Below are positions 33,054-36,976 of a stretch of DNA of 36,976 bases, one piece after another. A program made the translations under genes and the position numbers. The stretch is from CAYJMQ01 sp964371555 (lineage in GTDB: Bacteria > Bdellovibrionota > JACOXK01 > 2-02-FULL-40-11). The DNA lies in assembly GCA_964371555.1 (NCBI GenBank), contig CAYJMQ010000016.1, forward strand, positions 1-36,976, read 5' to 3'. Position 1 is the first letter of the stretch. The number at the start of each line of letters is the position of its first letter. Under the pieces are notes generated by a model. It was not told the DNA's origin, made no database searches, and saw only the letters and a program-made list of their open reading frames with translations.

Positions 33054-34382
33054 ATGGCTATGACAAAAAATGAGTTGTTAAGGATTATGAAGCAGGAAAA
33101 TGTCCGTTTTTTGAGGCTTCAGTTTACAGATATCATGGGTATTATTAAGAATGTTGAGGTTCCAGAGCGTCAATTTGAAAAAGCGCTTGATAATGAAATT
33201 CTCTTCGATGGATCATCCATCGATGGTTTTTCGCGTATTGAAGAATCTGACATGCTGCTTCACCCCGACCTTGACACCTTCCGTATCTTCCCATGGGCTG
33301 AAAAAGGGGGGAAGGTCGCCCGGCTCATTTGTGACGTCTATAATCCAGATCATACGCCGTTTGACGGTTGTCCACGTCTCACGCTTAAAAAGGTGGTCGA
33401 GGAGGCTAAAGATCTTGGGTATACGATGGCAGTGGGTCCCGAGGCAGAATTTTTCCTTTTTCAACGGGATGAAAAAAATGCTGTAACGCCGACAACACAT
33501 GATGCCGGCGGCTATTTCGATCTTACACCGATCGACCGGGGCGAGGATACGAGAAGAGAGATTGTAAATTCACTTGAAGCGATGGGATTTGAAGTTGAAG
33601 CGGCCCATCATGAAGTAGCGCACGGTCAGCATGAAATCGATTTCAAATATTCAGATCCGATTACAACTGCGGATAACGTCAGTACGTTTCGTCTGGTGGT
33701 AAGAAAAGTCGCTCTTGATCATGGACTTCATGCGACCTTCATGCCAAAGCCTTTATATGGGATCAATGGTTCGGGGATGCACTGTCATCAATCTCTCTTT
33801 AGAGAAGGGAGAAACGCCTTCTTTGACGAGGCCTCTGAATATCAGCTGAGTAAAACTGCCCTTCATTATATAGGGGGACTCCTGACACATGCGAAGGGCT
33901 TTACAGCGGTTACAAATCCGCTTATCAATTCTTATAAAAGGCTTGTTCCTGGGTATGAAGCGCCAACGCACATCGCATGGTCGCTCAGAAACAGAAGTCC
34001 GCTCATCCGGATTCCCGCAAAACGGGGGGAGAGCACGCGGTGTGAACTTCGCATGCCCGATCCATCTTGCAATCCCTATCTTGCATTTGCAGTGATGCTT
34101 AAATCGGGACTGGATGGAATGAAGCATGAAGTGGACCCTGGACATCCAGTCAATCAAAATATCTACAAAATCAGCCAGCGCGAAAGGGCAAGACTCAAAA
34201 TCGATAGTCTCCCCGGTGATCTGAATGAGGCTCTGAGAGCGCTTTCTAAAGATGAAGTGGTTCAAGAAGCGCTCGGGGGGCACATTTATGAGCGGTTTGT
34301 AGAGTCAAAAAAGAAGATGTGGCATGACTACAGCGCGCAGGTTCACCCGTGGGAGCTCGAGCAATACCTTTCAACTTATTAA
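33054..34382 (+). CDS. glnA: Glutamine synthetase type I, alpha subclass
   Basis: A 442-residue glutamine synthetase making glutamine from glutamate, ammonia and ATP. Landmarks are LQFTDIMGIIKNVEVP, FDGSSIDGFSRIEESDM, the active-site GPEAEFFLF, AHGQHEIDFKY, HATFMPKPLYGINGSGMH and RLVPGYEAPTHIAWSLRNRSPLIRIP. It is close in form to the Gram-positive (alpha) subclass. The insertion and the adenylylation-site tyrosine region of the beta subclass are absent, so feedback rather than adenylylation is expected to control it. AGGAGG at 33042-33047, six bases before the ATG at 33054, overrules the GTG at 33024. Confidence 0.95.
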   Translation: MAMTKNELLRIMKQENVRFLRLQFTDIMGIIKNVEVPERQFEKALDNEILFDGSSIDGFSRIEESDMLLHPDLDTFRIFPWAEKGGKVARLICDVYNPDHTPFDGCPRLTLKKVVEEAKDLGYTMAVGPEAEFFLFQRDEKNAVTPTTHDAGGYFDLTPIDRGEDTRREIVNSLEAMGFEVEAAHHEVAHGQHEIDFKYSDPITTADNVSTFRLVVRKVALDHGLHATFMPKPLYGINGSGMHCHQSLFREGRNAFFDEASEYQLSKTALHYIGGLLTHAKGFTAVTNPLINSYKRLVPGYEAPTHIAWSLRNRSPLIRIPAKRGESTRCELRMPDPSCNPYLAFAVMLKSGLDGMKHEVDPGHPVNQNIYKISQRERARLKIDSLPGDLNEALRALSKDEVVQEALGGHIYERFVESKKKMWHDYSAQVHPWELEQYLSTY

Positions 34383-34401
34383 AATAACGATTGTTTTTTT
34401 G

Positions 34402-34430
34402 TTGACACGAATTTTTCGATTTGCCATACT
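34402..34430 (+). promoter_or_regulatory. Candidate promoter of the alginate-export-like porin gene
   Basis: TTGACA (34402-34407), 17 nt, CATACT (34425-34430). Transcription would start near 34437, leaving a leader of about 120 nt that contains the T-ended hairpin at 34440-34501. Confidence 0.5.
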
Positions 34431-34439
34431 CCTATTCAA

Positions 34440-34501
34440 GCGTAAGGTGTCGTTTGTAAAATCTTTGTGATCATACACTACATTACGCGCAATTTTTTTT
34501 T
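34440..34501 (+). terminator. Hairpin with T9 tail between glnA and the porin gene
   Basis: GCGTAA (34440-34445) pairs with TTACGC (34483-34488), and GTGT (34447-34450) with ACAC (34475-34478). GCAA and nine T (34493-34501) follow. The loop is long and the stem interrupted, so strength is modest. It could end glnA transcripts or act as a leader attenuator for the promoter at 34402. Confidence 0.35.
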
Positions 34502-34557
34502 ACTGGCTTTTATTAATGACGAAGTCGACCGACGAAAAAGGTAATAAGGGGGAAATT

Positions 34558-36378
34558 ATGAAACAACTTACTCTATTTTTTGTAGCTGCGTTAATGGTGC
34601 TCTGGGGAGTCCGGGGCTCAGCCGCAGTTAAATGGGATTTGGGGGTTGAGGTCAAGCAGGATTTTAATATTATCCATGGATTGGATCTCAACGATGACAG
34701 AAATAACCCGATTGCGACGCGTGGATCGTATGGCTCTGGAGCTAATGCAGGTGGCGCGGCAGACATATTTGGTCTCGGTTCTGGCGAGACGGCGCATTGG
34801 TTAGAGACACTCGTCGCTTTAAATGCGAGCGCCACTGTTGCAGGGTTGGGGGGGAACGATGTGATCTTCTTTGCGCGTCTTGTGAGTCAGTTCGATTGGC
34901 TGGGGGCGCAGACGACAAATCCTGCCCAGACATCGATGCCTGGCACCCACTCAAACCCAGCGGGGGCGTTTCCAACCTTTAGTACAGAGACAGGAACAAA
35001 CCCGTTCAGTCTGATGTTGAACCAAGGCTACGTTAAGTTTGTCGAATTTAATGGCTGGCCGGTTGATTTTACGATCGGAAGACAAAATATCTGGCTCGGT
35101 AAAGGATTTATTGTTGGCAATCGGCTTCTTGGCGGGGGACCAGCCATTTATGCGGGGGGTGTCACACCCTCTGGATCGCGTACTCCAGGATCTGCTCCAG
35201 TAACGATTGGGGGGCAGGATGGACAGAATAACTGGCCAAATGCTGGGAATCTTCCACTCGGCAGTCAGGGTGGGACATTGTCCGCCCCGCACCATAGCGA
35301 TTTTACCGGCTTTGATGCCCTTCGCGCAGACTTTAGATGGAAGCAATGGTATTTCAATGGCGGTTGGGCATTGGTTGCGGGGGCACTTACAGAGAGTGTC
35401 AATGGTGCGGCCAATGGTCGAATCACACGGCGAAATGTCGGAACCAATAGAGATGACGAATGGTTTAGCTTAGTCAATATAGGCTATAACAGCCCATCTG
35501 ACTCGAAATATCGATGGAATGCTGAAACGTATATTGTGAATAACATCGACAACGAGCCGAGAGAGGATCGTGACGATCGTGACTCCGCTTTAAACATCGA
35601 CTTCGAACAAGATATGGCAGATCGGGTCACAACCTTCGGTCTCAGGGGGGATATTGACTACAAAAACGTGCTCAAAGTTGAGAATATCGGTCTCTATGTT
35701 GAAGGGGCATATCAACGTGGCCGGCTCGGCGCCAACCCATCGGATACAACGCAAGGGGGGGCTCGGGATGCAAGAGAGAGAGAAGCTTGGGCTTTAAATG
35801 CTGGGGCCGATATATCGTTCAAGCATAAATGGAACCCATGGGCCGGTGCTGAATATGTCTATTTTAGCGGACCCAAGGAAGGAGAGATTGAATCGGATGA
35901 TGGTGTTGCGCAAGTTACAGCTGGAACGCTTTGGAGATCGTGGGATCCAGTATTCAGAGGGAAATCATGGACTCTCATTATGGATACACTCGATGCGATC
36001 TATCTTACCGATAGGGTTGGTCCAGATCATGCAGGTCTGGTTACGAACGCAGGGAAGGTAGACGCCGCGTTTACAAACAGGCATATCGCGTTAGCAAAGA
36101 CAGGCGCAGATTTCACGAATAAATTTGGGGCGTCTGGCACATTTGCCTGGGCGATGGCTGCTGAAAACCCCTTCACGAGAGCCAATGACAGGGTCTTTGG
36201 ATGGGAAGTCGATGTCCATACCAAATATAAGATGACAAAGTCGATTCTCTGGACATTCTCTGGCGGCTTCTTCTCCCCAGGGGGGTATTATGAAATGCCC
36301 GAGGTTGTTTTCAGCCGAGACAAAGACGAGATTAATGCCTGGACAGTGCAGACTGGGATAAAGATTGATTTGATTTAA
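34558..36378 (+). CDS. Alginate-export-like outer-membrane porin
   Basis: A 606-residue outer-membrane protein. A signal peptide (residues 1-22, ending GSAA) is followed by amphipathic strands across the whole length. The motif QGYVKFVEFNGWPVDFTIGRQNIWLGKGFIVGNRLLG resembles AlgE-type alginate export barrels, in which GRQ marks an inward strand. Long Gly/Asn/Pro-rich loops are plausible extracellular or periplasmic plugs. The solute is not known. The frame opens at an ATG at 34516, but AAGGGGG at 34547-34552 and the signal peptide favour 34558. A terminator follows directly. Confidence 0.75.
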   Translation: MKQLTLFFVAALMVLWGVRGSAAVKWDLGVEVKQDFNIIHGLDLNDDRNNPIATRGSYGSGANAGGAADIFGLGSGETAHWLETLVALNASATVAGLGGNDVIFFARLVSQFDWLGAQTTNPAQTSMPGTHSNPAGAFPTFSTETGTNPFSLMLNQGYVKFVEFNGWPVDFTIGRQNIWLGKGFIVGNRLLGGGPAIYAGGVTPSGSRTPGSAPVTIGGQDGQNNWPNAGNLPLGSQGGTLSAPHHSDFTGFDALRADFRWKQWYFNGGWALVAGALTESVNGAANGRITRRNVGTNRDDEWFSLVNIGYNSPSDSKYRWNAETYIVNNIDNEPREDRDDRDSALNIDFEQDMADRVTTFGLRGDIDYKNVLKVENIGLYVEGAYQRGRLGANPSDTTQGGARDAREREAWALNAGADISFKHKWNPWAGAEYVYFSGPKEGEIESDDGVAQVTAGTLWRSWDPVFRGKSWTLIMDTLDAIYLTDRVGPDHAGLVTNAGKVDAAFTNRHIALAKTGADFTNKFGASGTFAWAMAAENPFTRANDRVFGWEVDVHTKYKMTKSILWTFSGGFFSPGGYYEMPEVVFSRDKDEINAWTVQTGIKIDLI

Positions 36379-36389
36379 CTGCTAATAAT

Positions 36390-36420
36390 AAAAAGCCCAC
36401 TCCAGCGGAGTGGGCTTTTT
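36390..36420. terminator. Bidirectional intrinsic terminator between porin and lspA
   Basis: A perfect 14-bp stem (36390-36403 with 36407-36420, including GCCCACTCC/GGAGTGGGC) with a 3-nt loop AGC has T5 on the plus side and, on the minus strand, TTTTTATTATT. It can serve both convergent genes. Confidence 0.92.
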
Positions 36421-36425
36421 ACCTT

Positions 36426-36905
36426 TCAACGTTTCTCAGCTAAAGTATAGAATATAAGAAGCGCAACCCCTGTGACAATCGCTGTGTCAGCGATATTGAA
36501 GGCCGGCCAGTGATATGTATTAAACCAATGCAGATCAACAAAGTCGACAACATAGCCAAATCTTACCCGGTCAATAAAATTTCCAATCGCCCCTCCAAGA
36601 ATTAAAGAGAGGGAGGTAATCATTAAAAGCTCTGTTTCTTTCGTCTTTTTAAAAATAAGAATGATGACGGTTAAAGCTACCAAAGGGATGATAATAAAAA
36701 ATGGAATACGAAAACTTTCCGGTGCCCCGGAGAGCAATCCAAAGGCAGCCCCGGTATTTCGGACATAAGTGAGATTAAAGAAATTGGGGACGATTTCCAT
36801 CGCCTCGTGCAGTTCAAGCATGCCCGTAATGAGAAGTTTTGTGATTTGATCAAGCACAACCGCAAAGCCAGCCAGCGCGATCAATAGAATATATTTGCTT
36901 TTCAT
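36426..36905 (-). CDS. lspA: Lipoprotein signal peptidase
   Basis: A 159-residue inner-membrane aspartyl protease that cleaves prolipoproteins after lipidation. Four membrane segments are visible. Conserved NxGAAFG (NTGAAFGLLSG), the GGAIGNFIDRVRFGYVVDF motif with one catalytic Asp and FNIADTAI with the other are intact. The frame opens at 36938, but the ATG at 36905 gives the usual N-terminus. No ribosome binding site is seen. The substrate class is represented in this window by the metalloprotease lipoprotein at 88-2418. Confidence 0.95.
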   Translation of the reverse strand: MKSKYILLIALAGFAVVLDQITKLLITGMLELHEAMEIVPNFFNLTYVRNTGAAFGLLSGAPESFRIPFFIIIPLVALTVIILIFKKTKETELLMITSLSLILGGAIGNFIDRVRFGYVVDFVDLHWFNTYHWPAFNIADTAIVTGVALLIFYTLAEKR

Positions 36906-36917
36906 GAAGCTAAGATC

Positions 36918-36947
36918 AGTATAGGGCAGAAAACTCAATCAATTCAA
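36918..36947 (-). promoter_or_regulatory. Candidate lspA promoter, close to the start codon
   Basis: On the minus strand, TTGAAT (36947-36942), 18 nt, TATACT (36923-36918). The -10 ends 12 nt before the ATG at 36905, predicting a leader of about 6 nt with no ribosome binding site. Confidence 0.45.
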
Positions 36948-36976
36948 GTAATAGTTGTAAGCCATTTGCCATCTGG

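Noticed and set aside
33753..34283. Antisense frame of 176 codons opposite glnA
   Set aside because: glnA is intact and conserved throughout. No start signal or motif supports the antisense frame.
1..36976. CRISPR array, tRNA, rRNA, insertion sequence or prophage
   Set aside because: No direct repeat array, cloverleaf-like or rRNA-like sequence, transposase or integrase frame was found on reading both strands.

Overview
The window looks like a compact chromosomal segment of a Gram-negative bacterium. Evidence for an outer membrane: two probable outer-membrane beta-barrels, a LptF/LptG-family permease, lipoprotein signal peptidase and periplasmic-type proteins. An ATP synthase operon with paired b'/b subunits and no a or c genes, together with a large metzincin lipoprotein, is compatible with a deltaproteobacteria-like or related uncultivated lineage. 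That placement is inference. No phage, transposon, plasmid, CRISPR, rRNA or tRNA was recognised, and no gene-free stretch exceeds 300 bases.

Layout. Positions 88-2418 encode a metalloprotease lipoprotein. Positions 2493-8295 carry the ATP synthase operon atpF'-F-H-A-G-D-C. Next are queE (minus), radA and a DedA protein (plus), then glpK behind a lone pilin-like gene (minus), then a TlpA-like thioredoxin and a PAP2-like membrane protein (plus). From 26294 down to 14047 there is one tightly packed minus-strand run of 12 genes: dksA, galU, an exported protein of unknown function, priA, an lptG-like gene, def, fmt, rpe, a YbjN-like gene, hutH, hutU, hutI. Diverging from it are a glutaryl-CoA-dehydrogenase-like gene and a probable outer-membrane protein. 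Then come a three-gene FecCD/BtuCDF-type ABC importer (minus), an amidohydrolase with plsY, an alpha-type glutamine synthetase, a large alginate-export-like porin, and lspA (minus).

How the genes fit together. The long minus-strand run joins transcription control (DksA), cell-envelope precursor supply (GalU, LptG-like), replication restart (PriA), initiator Met processing (Fmt, Def) and pentose phosphate metabolism (Rpe) to the first three steps of histidine breakdown. Glutamine synthetase lies in the same window, but any nitrogen link to the Hut genes is inference.

Main points of interest. (1) hutH is full length in one frame but carries a single internal TGA at 17759-17761. (2) At least five genes (queE, radA, the pilin gene, dksA, lspA) have a -10-like hexamer only 10-12 nt before the ATG, which predicts nearly leaderless mRNAs. 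(3) Four of five convergent gene pairs overlap tail to tail. (4) Two plus-strand genes have a promoter followed by a terminator-like hairpin before the start codon. (5) A perfect AT-only hairpin of more than 50 nt lies between plsY and glnA. (6) The b-subunit gene runs 56 nt into atpH.
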